A stretch of 5,590 bases of DNA from Frankiaceae bacterium (GTDB taxonomy: Bacteria > Actinomycetota > Actinomycetes > JAFAQI01). Both the position numbers and the translations under genes were made by a program. The stretch lies in NCBI GenBank assembly GCA_030840615.1, contig JAVEEE010000447.1, positions 1 to 5,590 on the forward strand, given 5' to 3'. The notes under the pieces were generated by a model. The model did no database searches and was not told where the DNA came from. It was given only the letters and a program-made list of their open reading frames with translations. Below are positions 1 to 5,317 of the stretch, piece after piece; within the stretch, counting starts at the first letter, position 1; every line of letters starts with the position of its first letter.

Positions 1-208
1 GGGCCAGGTCGGCCATGACCATCACGGCGCCCTTGAGCACGCCCACGAGCATGACCTCGCGATCGGCGTAGTCGGTCTCGATCTGCTTGGCGAGCTCGGC
101 GATCTTGTCCGCAATCTGCTGCTCCGAGACCAGGACGCCCTCGATGTCGGGGTGCAGGTCGGGCGGTTGCTCGGCTGTCGTGTCCATCGGCAGGAGCGGT
201 GAGGTCAT
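1..208 (-). CDS. hpt: Hypoxanthine(-guanine) phosphoribosyltransferase, N-terminal part (cut by window edge)
   Basis: This is the first 69 codons of a purine-salvage enzyme that joins hypoxanthine or guanine to PRPP, giving IMP or GMP in the cytoplasm. The N-terminal segment is variable and acidic. It leads into a VGVLKGAVMVMADLA stretch (residues 55-69), the conserved first beta strand and PPi-loop region (LKG) of bacterial Hpt. The PRPP-binding motif and catalytic residues lie beyond the window. The chosen ATG (208-206) overlaps the tilS stop codon as ATGA, which points to translational coupling. A second in-frame ATG at 187-185 (residue 8) has no better ribosome binding site. Known actinobacterial order continues with ftsH after hpt, but that is outside the window. 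Confidence 0.9.
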   Translation of the reverse strand, partial: MTSPLLPMDTTAEQPPDLHPDIEGVLVSEQQIADKIAELAKQIETDYADREVMLVGVLKGAVMVMADLA

Positions 209-1164
209 CGCAACGTGAGCCTGTCACACCGGCGCTCCGCGACCAACCCCCCGGGCAACGACACGGCGCCTTGCCCGTGCCAGTCGGTAACGAGCCGGTC
301 AAGCTCCGCGACGTGTGCGGCGCTGACCGAGCCGGCGGGCGCACCGGCGTCGACGGCGGCGCGGCGCAGAACGCGCCGTCGTACCGCCGGCGGCAACGGC
401 AGCAGTGCCTCGACCGACAGCTCACCGGTGAACTCCTTGGCCCACTCGTCCAGCGCGTCCGCATCGGCTCGAAGCAGGCCGGCGGTGCGGGCGAGCGCTT
501 CGGCCACACCCGGGCCGAGCGCGTCCTCGAGCGCCGGCAGCGCATCGCGCCGCACCCGTGCCCGTGCATAGGTCGGATCGCCGTTGTGCGGGTCGTCCCA
601 GACCGGGATGTCCAGCGCGGCACAGGCGGCCCGGGTGACCGACCGCTTGATGCCGAGCAGCGGGCGCAGGTAGCGGCCCGAACGCCCGGCCATGCCGGAC
701 AGCGACCGGGCTCCGGATCCGCGGGCGAGCCCGAGCAGGACGGTCTCGGCCTGGTCGTCGAGCGTGTGGCCCAACAGCACCGCGGATGCACCGAGCCGGT
801 CGGCCGCGGCGTCGAGGCAGCGATAGCGCGCGGTGCGCGCCGCGGCTTCCGGACCGCCGGCACGACCGACGGTGGCCCGCTCGACCGCGACCGGGTCGAG
901 GTCCAGCCGGCCGCAGGTTTCCGCGACCACCGCAGCCCGCTGCGCCGAGCCTTCCTGCAGCCCGTGGTCGACAGTCACCGCGCCGGCGCGCAGCCCCGCC
1001 GAGGGCGCGACGTGCGCGAGTGCCGCGGCAAGGGCCAACGAGTCGGCGCCTCCGCTGACCGCGACGAGCACCAGGTCTCCGGCGCAGATGTCGGTGCCCG
1101 CGGGGACGGCGAGCGCGGTCCGGACCGCCGCCCGGGTGGCGGCAACGGCCGGATCGATCCGCAT
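205..1164 (-). CDS. tilS: tRNA(Ile)-lysidine synthase
   Basis: TilS uses ATP and lysine to convert cytidine 34 of tRNA-Ile(CAU) to lysidine, so that the tRNA reads AUA and is charged with isoleucine. The 319-aa protein shows the N-type ATP-pyrophosphatase signature SGGADS at residues 37-42, VDHGLQ at 65-70, GPEAAARTARY at 104-114 and GHTLDDQAET at 132-141. A YARARVRRDALPALE-type segment in the middle matches the usual NxxR/IR..LLP region. The length fits the short actinobacterial form, with an N-terminal catalytic domain and small helical domain but without the extra C-terminal domain of the E. coli enzyme. The ATG is 7 nt after the stop of the upstream metalloprotease gene. I see no clear Shine-Dalgarno sequence, so it may be read by coupled translation. 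The stop overlaps the hpt start. Confidence 0.93.
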   Translation of the reverse strand: MRIDPAVAATRAAVRTALAVPAGTDICAGDLVLVAVSGGADSLALAAALAHVAPSAGLRAGAVTVDHGLQEGSAQRAAVVAETCGRLDLDPVAVERATVGRAGGPEAAARTARYRCLDAAADRLGASAVLLGHTLDDQAETVLLGLARGSGARSLSGMAGRSGRYLRPLLGIKRSVTRAACAALDIPVWDDPHNGDPTYARARVRRDALPALEDALGPGVAEALARTAGLLRADADALDEWAKEFTGELSVEALLPLPPAVRRRVLRRAAVDAGAPAGSVSAAHVAELDRLVTDWHGQGAVSLPGGLVAERRCDRLTLR

Positions 1165-1171
1165 GGTCAGG

Positions 1172-2269
1172 TCAGCCGTTGACGGCGGGTAGGGCCGGTG
1201 GATCGGCGAAAACCCGTGCGGTCCACTGCTGTGGCTGGCGGATCTCCGCGGCGTCCGGAAGCAGCTCCGGGCCTGCCCACACCCGGTTGAGCCCGTCCAT
1301 GCCCGCGGTCTCGACGACGGCGCGGACGAACCGCGCGCCCTCGGCGTACTGCTTCAGCTTCATGTCGATGCCGAACAGCCGGCGCAACATCCGCTCCAGG
1401 GGGTTGCCCGACCGCCGCCGCCCCTCGAACCGCTCCCGGATCGCGGCGACACTCGGGATGACGGCCGGCCCGACGCCGTCCATCACCACGTCGGCGTGAC
1501 CTTCGAGCAGGCTCATGAGGCCGGTGACCCGATCGAGCACCGCGCGCTGCTCCGGCGTCTGCACCAGCTCGAGCAGGCTGAGGTCGGACCCGCCCCGCGC
1601 GGCACCCGCCAGCGACCCGAGCGCCCCGCGCAAGCGGGACAGCACCGCAGTAGGGTCGAGGTCGGCCGCCGTGAGGTAGTCGCGCATGAGGCTGCGCACA
1701 TGGCCTTGCAACCACGGCGCGGCCGCGAACTGGGTGCGATGGGTGACCTCGTGCAGGCACACCCACAGCCGGAAGTCGTGCGGGTCGACACCCAGCGCCC
1801 GCTCGGTGGCGACGATGTTGGGCGCCACCAACGTGAGGCGTCCGCCGGTGGACTCGTCCGGCGCCGGGCCGAGCAGCTCGAACTGGCCCAGGACGCGGGT
1901 GGCGAGATAGGCCAGCAACGCACCGACTTCTGCCCCGGTGGCCTTCGGACCGATGGTCGACGCGACAGCGCCGAAGGGCACTGCACGCCCCTCGGTCAGC
2001 GTCTCGAGGATCGGGTCGAGCAACGAGCGGAAGCCCTCGACGTTGGAGCGCACCCAGCCCGGGCGGTCGACGACGGTCACCGGCGAGTTCGCCGTGGCTC
2101 CGTCGGGTGCGGCCAATCCGGTGTAGCCGCGGACGTGCTCGTCGGCCTGCGCCGCGAGGTCGCGCAGGTCATCGACGATGCCGACCGCTTCGGCGAGCGG
2201 AAGCCGAGGGCCGGGCGGGACGAGGCGAGTAGCGGTCGCGGTTGCCACCCGCCAGTCGATGAGCTGCAT
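1172..2269 (-). CDS. Zinc-dependent metalloprotease-like protein, DUF2342 family (F420-biosynthesis-associated type)
   Basis: This 365-aa protein belongs to an actinobacterial zincin-like family (DUF2342). One branch is catalogued as 'coenzyme F420 biosynthesis associated' because of co-occurrence, not proven function; the M. tuberculosis counterpart at the same place is Rv3626c. The sequence shows an HExxH zinc motif, HEVTH, at residues 173-177, and EGHAD at 256-260, whose glutamate is a good candidate third metal ligand. The N-terminus IDWRVATATATRLV is also typical. No signal peptide or membrane segment is visible, so a cytoplasmic location is likely. The substrate is unknown. An in-frame TAG lies four codons upstream of the chosen ATG, so this is the longest possible ATG-initiated form. 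The ribosome binding site is weak. The gene sits between dacB and tilS and was probably co-transcribed with both. Confidence 0.85.
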   Translation of the reverse strand: MQLIDWRVATATATRLVPPGPRLPLAEAVGIVDDLRDLAAQADEHVRGYTGLAAPDGATANSPVTVVDRPGWVRSNVEGFRSLLDPILETLTEGRAVPFGAVASTIGPKATGAEVGALLAYLATRVLGQFELLGPAPDESTGGRLTLVAPNIVATERALGVDPHDFRLWVCLHEVTHRTQFAAAPWLQGHVRSLMRDYLTAADLDPTAVLSRLRGALGSLAGAARGGSDLSLLELVQTPEQRAVLDRVTGLMSLLEGHADVVMDGVGPAVIPSVAAIRERFEGRRRSGNPLERMLRRLFGIDMKLKQYAEGARFVRAVVETAGMDGLNRVWAGPELLPDAAEIRQPQQWTARVFADPPALPAVNG

Positions 2270-2308
2270 CGGCCCACGCTACGTCGGGTCGGGGCGGTCG
2301 GGCTCCGC

Positions 2309-2336
2309 GTCGGCGGGGTCGGGTCGGCGGGGTCAG
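2309..2336. repeat. 14-bp tandem repeat, two copies, at the dacB 3' end
   Basis: Positions 2309-2322 and 2323-2336 are two adjacent copies of a 14-base unit, GTCGGCGGGGTCGG and GTCGGCGGGGTCAG, differing at one base. The second copy includes the dacB stop codon (TGA, 2335-2333 on the minus strand). The flanking 2283-2302 is made of further GTCGGG units, so the whole 63-bp gap between dacB and the metalloprotease gene is low-complexity. It may be simple slippage. I see no hairpin strong enough to call a terminator. Confidence 0.75.
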
Positions 2337-3682
2337 GGGCAGCCGCACCGGGCGAGCCGGGCAGCGAGCCGGTCGAGCGCCTCCTCGGCCGGGCCGGGCA
2401 CCGAGGCGTGATCGGTGACGAACGCGAACAGCAGCAGGTCTCCGTCGGCGTCGACGACCTGGCCGGCGAGGGCGCTCACCCCGGCGAGGGTGCCGGTCTT
2501 CGCGCGGACCACACCGGCGGCTCTACGAGCGGGCCCGTGTCGGTAGCGGTCGGCGAGCGTGCCCGACGCAGCGCCGACGGGTAGGCCCTCGAGCACCGCG
2601 GCCAGGCGCGAGCCCGACGTCGCCGCGAGTCGCAGGACGGCAACCAGTGCCCGGGGTGTCAGCCGGTCCCGATGCGACAGACCACTGGCGTCGTAGAGGT
2701 GAACGCCCTGCATGGGCACGCCGAGCCCAACCAGCCGGCGGGTGAGAGCCGCCGCCGCGCCGGCGAACGTCGCCGGCTCGCCTTCATGGGCAGCGACGTC
2801 GCGGCCGAGCGCTTCGGCAAGGTCGTTGTCGCTGACGGTCAGGAGCCGCTGCACGAGCGCGGCAAGCGGGGCGGACGAGACCGACGCGACGTCGACGGCC
2901 GCCGGCGGAGCAACGGCGGGCGCCGGGCTGCCGTGCACGGTCACGCCGCGCACGTGCAGCGCTGCGGCGAACAGCCGCGCGGCCTCGGCGGCCGGAGTGG
3001 TCGTGCGGTCCGGGGCGTCGGGTTGCAGCCGGCCCTCGTCGACCTCCAGCGGCACCAGCCTCGACACGTCGCCGCCGCTGAAGTAGCCGGCGTTCCACCC
3101 GGGGGCGAGCTGTTGGCCCCTCCACGCGCTGACGTCGTAACGCAGCCGCAGGGGGCCGGTGACGGCGGCGACTGCCGACGCCGTACGCCGCGCCAGCGCG
3201 ACCAGGCTGGCCGCCGGTGGGTAGCCCCGGCCGGCGGACGCGGACAGCGTGACGTCGCCACCGCCCACCAGGTAGAGGGTGCGACCGGCGCGCACGACGC
3301 TCGTGGTCAACCGAGCATCCGCGCCGAGACTGTCGATCGCGGCAGCGGCGGTGAGCAGCTTGAGCGTCGACGCCGGCGCGATCGAGGAGTCCGCACCCTC
3401 GTCGAACAGGGTCTGCCCGGTGCCCGCGTCGACGACCAGACCGGCTACCGATCCGCCCAGAGCCGGATCACGCAACGCGCGACGCAGCGCAGCCGTCACG
3501 CCCGGCTTCGAAGGCACCGCCGCGGCGCCGAGCTCGGGCAGTGCGGCCGGGCGGGGCGGGGCCGGCGTCGGAGTCGGCGCGGTCGGGACGTAGTCGGCCG
3601 TGCCCGTGGCGACGTAGACAGCGCCACCGCCGGCGACGACCGCGAGAGCGACGCAAGCCGCGATCAGCTGCGACCGACGCAT
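2333..3682 (-). CDS. dacB: D-alanyl-D-alanine carboxypeptidase/endopeptidase, PBP4 type (peptidase family S13)
   Basis: This exported low-molecular-weight penicillin-binding protein trims the terminal D-Ala of peptidoglycan peptides or cuts cross-links outside the membrane. From the chosen start it has 449 aa. A hydrophobic segment at about residues 5-26 acts as signal peptide or anchor, followed by a Pro/Thr/Ala-rich linker at about 33-47. The three active-site motifs are intact: STLK at 105-108 (nucleophile S105, K108), SDN at 284-286 and KTG at 395-397. DASGLS at 331-336 is also characteristic of S13 enzymes. The ATG at 3682 was preferred to one 13 codons upstream (3721) because AGGAGGT stands 10 nt before it and the signal sequence then begins MRRSQ. 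It is the first gene of the leftward operon and diverges from ppa. The C-terminus carries an unusual CGC pair (C446, C448). Confidence 0.93.
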   Translation of the reverse strand: MRRSQLIAACVALAVVAGGGAVYVATGTADYVPTAPTPTPAPPRPAALPELGAAAVPSKPGVTAALRRALRDPALGGSVAGLVVDAGTGQTLFDEGADSSIAPASTLKLLTAAAAIDSLGADARLTTSVVRAGRTLYLVGGGDVTLSASAGRGYPPAASLVALARRTASAVAAVTGPLRLRYDVSAWRGQQLAPGWNAGYFSGGDVSRLVPLEVDEGRLQPDAPDRTTTPAAEAARLFAAALHVRGVTVHGSPAPAVAPPAAVDVASVSSAPLAALVQRLLTVSDNDLAEALGRDVAAHEGEPATFAGAAAALTRRLVGLGVPMQGVHLYDASGLSHRDRLTPRALVAVLRLAATSGSRLAAVLEGLPVGAASGTLADRYRHGPARRAAGVVRAKTGTLAGVSALAGQVVDADGDLLLFAFVTDHASVPGPAEEALDRLAARLARCGCP

Positions 3683-3735
3683 CGCGGGCACGACCTCCTG
3701 ACGATCCGACACAGCCGGCACGAGACACTGACGCC
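3683..3735. promoter_or_regulatory. Divergent intergenic region, dacB/ppa
   Basis: Only 53 bp separate the two divergent start codons, and the dacB ribosome binding site takes part of that. At least one promoter must lie here or reach into the opposite gene. For ppa, GACACT at 3724-3729 matches the actinobacterial -10 pattern (A at position 2, T at position 6) and ends 6 nt before the GTG. No clear -35 box is present at the right distance. No convincing dacB promoter can be named. The exact elements are inference. Confidence 0.5.
3693..3699 (-). promoter_or_regulatory. Ribosome binding site of dacB (decides the start)
   Basis: The minus strand reads AGGAGGT here, a near-perfect Shine-Dalgarno sequence, 10 nt before ATG 3682-3680. 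The longer alternative start at 3721 would place this site inside the coding region, so the shorter protein is favoured. Confidence 0.8.
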
Positions 3736-4230
3736 GTGGAATTCGACGTGACCATCGAGATCCCGAAGGGTCAGCGCAACAAGTACGAGATGGACCATGT
3801 CACGGGTCGGATCCGCCTGGACCGCACGCTGTTCACGGCAACCCAGTACCCGGCCGACTACGGCTTCATCGACAACACGCTGGGCGCCGACGGCGATCCG
3901 CTTGACGCGCTCGTGTTGCTGTCCGAGCCGACGTTTCCGGGCTGCCTCATCCGCTGCCGCGCGATCGGCATGTTCCGCATGCAGGACGAGGCCGGCGGCG
4001 ACGACAAGGTCATGTGCGTTCCGGCCAACGATCCACGCCAGGAGCACCTGCGCGACATCCATCACATGCCGGAGTTCGACCGGCTGGAGATCCAGCACTT
4101 CTTCGAGGTCTACAAGGACCTCGAGCCCGGCAAGAGCGTCGAAGGAGCTCACTGGGCCGGGCGCACCGACGCCGAGGCCGAGATCGAGAACTCGCGGCGA
4201 CGGCTGGCGGAGTCCGCACACGACGGCTGA
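3736..4230 (+). CDS. ppa: Inorganic pyrophosphatase (soluble, family I)
   Basis: This cytoplasmic Mg-dependent enzyme hydrolyses pyrophosphate to two phosphates, pulling nucleic acid, tRNA charging and other biosynthetic reactions forward. Starting at GTG the protein has 164 aa and aligns from the first residues with mycobacterial Ppa (FDVTIEIPKGQRNKYE at 3-18). The family signature DGDPLDALV is at residues 52-60. Conserved residues E8, K16, R30, Y42, D57, D84, D89, K91, Y126 and K127 are visible, so the active site looks complete. The reading frame stays open upstream to about 3541, but that stretch is antisense to dacB and has no homology, so GTG 3736 is preferred. There is no good Shine-Dalgarno sequence; the mRNA may be leaderless. 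H21, a residue noted in mycobacterial enzymes, is kept, while the residue aligned with their H86 is alanine. Confidence 0.95.
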   Translation: MEFDVTIEIPKGQRNKYEMDHVTGRIRLDRTLFTATQYPADYGFIDNTLGADGDPLDALVLLSEPTFPGCLIRCRAIGMFRMQDEAGGDDKVMCVPANDPRQEHLRDIHHMPEFDRLEIQHFFEVYKDLEPGKSVEGAHWAGRTDAEAEIENSRRRLAESAHDG

Positions 4231-4263
4231 CCGCCGCCCTGGTCGGGTGACCCAGGACGGCGG
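4231..4263. terminator. Strong hairpin between convergent genes, probable bidirectional terminator
   Basis: Directly after the ppa stop codon, CCGCCG (4231-4236) pairs with CGGCGG (4258-4263). After a single C/A mismatch, CCTGG (4238-4242) pairs with CCAGG (4252-4256), leaving a 9-base loop. No T-run follows on either strand, so it is not a classical intrinsic terminator. Actinobacteria often have such GC-rich hairpins without T-tails at gene ends, and the convergent position supports a termination or mRNA-end role. Confidence 0.65.
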
Positions 4264-4292
4264 GCAGCGTCAGTGGCATTGCAGGTCTAGCG

Positions 4293-4607
4293 TCAGGCGG
4301 CCTTCGACCGGTCGCGGTTGCCCAGCGAGATCGAGATGCCCATGTTGCCGGCGACTGCACGGAGGAACTCGCCTGCACCGACGAGAACGATGCCGGTGAC
4401 GACAGGCTCCTGCCAGCTGGCCCGGAGGTCCTGGCCGAAGGCCTGGAAGACCGAGTAGTCGATGGCCCAGGCACCGAGAATCGCGATGCCGACCGTCATG
4501 GTCGTCGTCAGCGCCTTCGGAGCCTTGACGGGCAGTACCTCGTCGAGAACCTGCGCGACGACGGCTAGCGCGAGCGCAAGGCCCACGAACACGACGAACG
4601 CGTACAT
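4293..4607 (-). CDS. Small membrane protein of unknown function (104 aa)
   Basis: I do not recognise a family. The protein has three likely membrane segments, at about residues 2-21, 35-54 and 68-86. A short charged loop with DEVLPVKAPK lies between the first two, and FGQDLRASWQE lies between the second and third. The third segment holds E80 and R83. The tail is short and basic (NRDRSKAA). There is no cleavable signal peptide or metal motif. The start at 4607 was chosen because AAAGGAGG lies 7 nt before it; an ATG eight codons further upstream (4631) would put that site inside the gene. The gene converges with ppa and diverges from an ECF sigma factor gene, with a candidate ECF promoter in front of it (4678-4651), so it may belong to that sigma factor's regulon. 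A holin-like or envelope-stress role is possible but unsupported. Confidence 0.8.
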   Translation of the reverse strand: MYAFVVFVGLALALAVVAQVLDEVLPVKAPKALTTTMTVGIAILGAWAIDYSVFQAFGQDLRASWQEPVVTGIVLVGAGEFLRAVAGNMGISISLGNRDRSKAA

Positions 4608-4614
4608 CTTGTTG

Positions 4615-4622
4615 CCTCCTTT
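4615..4622 (-). promoter_or_regulatory. Ribosome binding site of the small membrane protein (decides the start)
   Basis: The minus strand reads AAAGGAGG, complementary to the 16S rRNA tail, 7 nt before ATG 4607-4605. The ideal spacing fixes the start and argues against the longer version from 4631. Confidence 0.85.
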
Positions 4623-4650
4623 GCGACGCACGGCGCGCCGCTCACAACAG

Positions 4651-4678
4651 TTCGACCCGGCGTACGACGCTTGGTTAC
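4651..4678 (-). promoter_or_regulatory. Candidate ECF-type promoter for the small membrane protein gene
   Basis: On the minus strand GTAAC (4678-4674) is followed after 17 nt by GTCGAA (4656-4651). This resembles the general ECF promoter form (GGAAC-type -35 box, then GTC-type -10 box, about 16-18 nt apart). Transcription would start near 4645, giving a leader of nearly 40 nt that contains the ribosome binding site. The same two boxes occur on the other strand in front of the sigma factor gene. No transcript data are available. Confidence 0.5.
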
Positions 4679-4686
4679 ATCAGCCG

Positions 4687-4715
4687 GTAACTTTTTTTCG
4701 CCGGAGGAGGTCGAA
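4687..4715 (+). promoter_or_regulatory. Candidate autoregulatory ECF-type promoter for the sigma factor gene
   Basis: On the plus strand GTAAC (4687-4691) is followed by seven T residues (4692-4698) and, 18 nt after the box, by GTCGAA (4710-4715). GGTAACTT resembles the GGAACTT -35 element known for sigma-E-like factors. The expected start of transcription falls at about 4721-4724, that is on or next to the ATG at 4724, so this transcript would be leaderless or nearly so. A transcript including the GGAGGAGG at 4703-4710 would need another promoter further upstream. Confidence 0.5.
4703..4710 (+). promoter_or_regulatory. Possible ribosome binding site of the sigma factor gene, with long spacing
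   Basis: GGAGGAGG is an excellent Shine-Dalgarno match, but it lies 13 nt before ATG 4724, longer than the usual 5-10 nt. There is no in-frame alternative start codon closer to it. The same bases overlap the spacer of the candidate ECF promoter, so the element may be used only on transcripts that start further upstream. Confidence 0.5.
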
Positions 4716-4723
4716 GCTCTCGG

Positions 4724-5317
4724 ATGGACGTCGACCCGGCGCTCGTCAAAGCGTGCCAACGCGGCGAACCCGCAGCGTTGGACGCGCTGATCCGCGCGAC
4801 CTACGCCGACGTCTACGCGCTCTGCCGGCGAATGCTCGCCGATCCGGACGAGGCGGCAGACGCGACGCAGGAGGTGTTCGTACGGGTGATGCGCTCGGTG
4901 CTCGGCTTCCGCGGCGATTCCGCCTTCGGCACGTGGCTGCATCGAGTGACGGTCAACGTCTGCCTCACATCACTGCGCAAGCGCTCGCGGGCCCGGGCTG
5001 TCGGCATGGTCGCCGGCGGCACGCCGTTCGGGATGCCGGGTGACGAGCTCGAGCTGGCGTCGACGGCGGACGCCCCGGAGGAGCGCGCGATCACTGCCGA
5101 CCTTGCGGCGCGTTCGGAGGCCGCGCTGGCACAGCTGCCCGAGGACGCCCGCGCAGTGGTCGTTCTCCGCGACATCGAAGGGCTGTCGACGAAAGAGGTC
5201 GCAGATCTGCTCGGCGTCACCGAGACGGTCGTGAAGGTCCGGTTGCATCGGGCGCATGCCCGGCTGCGCAAGATGATCCTGGGACCGGAAGCCGCCGAAG
5301 GAGGAGCCGGAGCATGA
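4724..5317 (+). CDS. RNA polymerase sigma factor, ECF subfamily (sigma-70 family)
   Basis: This 197-aa protein directs RNA polymerase to a set of alternative promoters, usually in response to an envelope or oxidative signal. Region 2 spans about residues 14-90 and contains DATQEVFVRV at 46-55 (core binding) and FRGDSAFGTWLHRVTVNV at 62-79 (-10 recognition), followed by a basic LRKRSRAR. A Gly/Pro-rich and acidic linker runs from about 93 to 125. Region 4 spans about 133-183, with the helix-turn-helix TKEVADLLGVTETVVKVRLHRAHARLR at 156-182, which reads the -35 box. There is no region 1.1 or 3 and no C-terminal extension of note, as expected for a classical ECF factor. The end overlaps the anti-sigma gene by ATGA. 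I cannot assign it to a named sigma such as SigE or SigH from sequence alone. Confidence 0.94.
   Translation: MDVDPALVKACQRGEPAALDALIRATYADVYALCRRMLADPDEAADATQEVFVRVMRSVLGFRGDSAFGTWLHRVTVNVCLTSLRKRSRARAVGMVAGGTPFGMPGDELELASTADAPEERAITADLAARSEAALAQLPEDARAVVVLRDIEGLSTKEVADLLGVTETVVKVRLHRAHARLRKMILGPEAAEGGAGA
5298..5306 (+). promoter_or_regulatory. Ribosome binding site of the anti-sigma factor gene
   Basis: AAGGAGGAG lies within the last codons of the sigma factor gene, 7 nt before ATG 5314. Together with the ATGA overlap this indicates coupled, roughly matched synthesis of sigma and anti-sigma factors. Confidence 0.8.

Noticed and set aside
284..302. GGTAAC followed by GTC inside tilS, resembling the ECF boxes
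   Set aside because: The spacing is only 6 nt and it lies within coding sequence antisense to the gene, so it cannot form a promoter of the proposed type.
199..1182. Long plus-strand open frame antisense to tilS
   Set aside because: Its product is Arg/Gly-rich with no domain, and it mirrors a clear tilS gene. Such frames arise by chance in GC-rich DNA.
1496..2584. Long plus-strand open frame antisense to the metalloprotease gene and the dacB end
   Set aside because: No recognisable domain, low-complexity composition, and it spans two well-supported minus-strand genes.
3645..3665. Possible lipobox in DacB (LIAAC at residues 6-10)
   Set aside because: The cysteine comes before most of the hydrophobic segment rather than after it, so lipoprotein processing is unlikely.
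3683..3721. Longer DacB start at 3721
   Set aside because: The AGGAGGT at 3699-3693 and the typical signal-peptide start favour ATG 3682.
3541..3735. N-terminal extension of ppa
   Set aside because: The frame is open but antisense to dacB, Arg/Pro-rich and unlike any pyrophosphatase; homology begins at GTG 3736.
2672..3751. Plus-strand open frame antisense to dacB
   Set aside because: Compositionally biased shadow of dacB, whose three active-site motifs are intact on the other strand.
4631..4640. 10-bp perfect palindrome CGGCGCGCCG
   Set aside because: Short self-complementary GC strings are common in this composition. No second copy or fitting context supports an operator.
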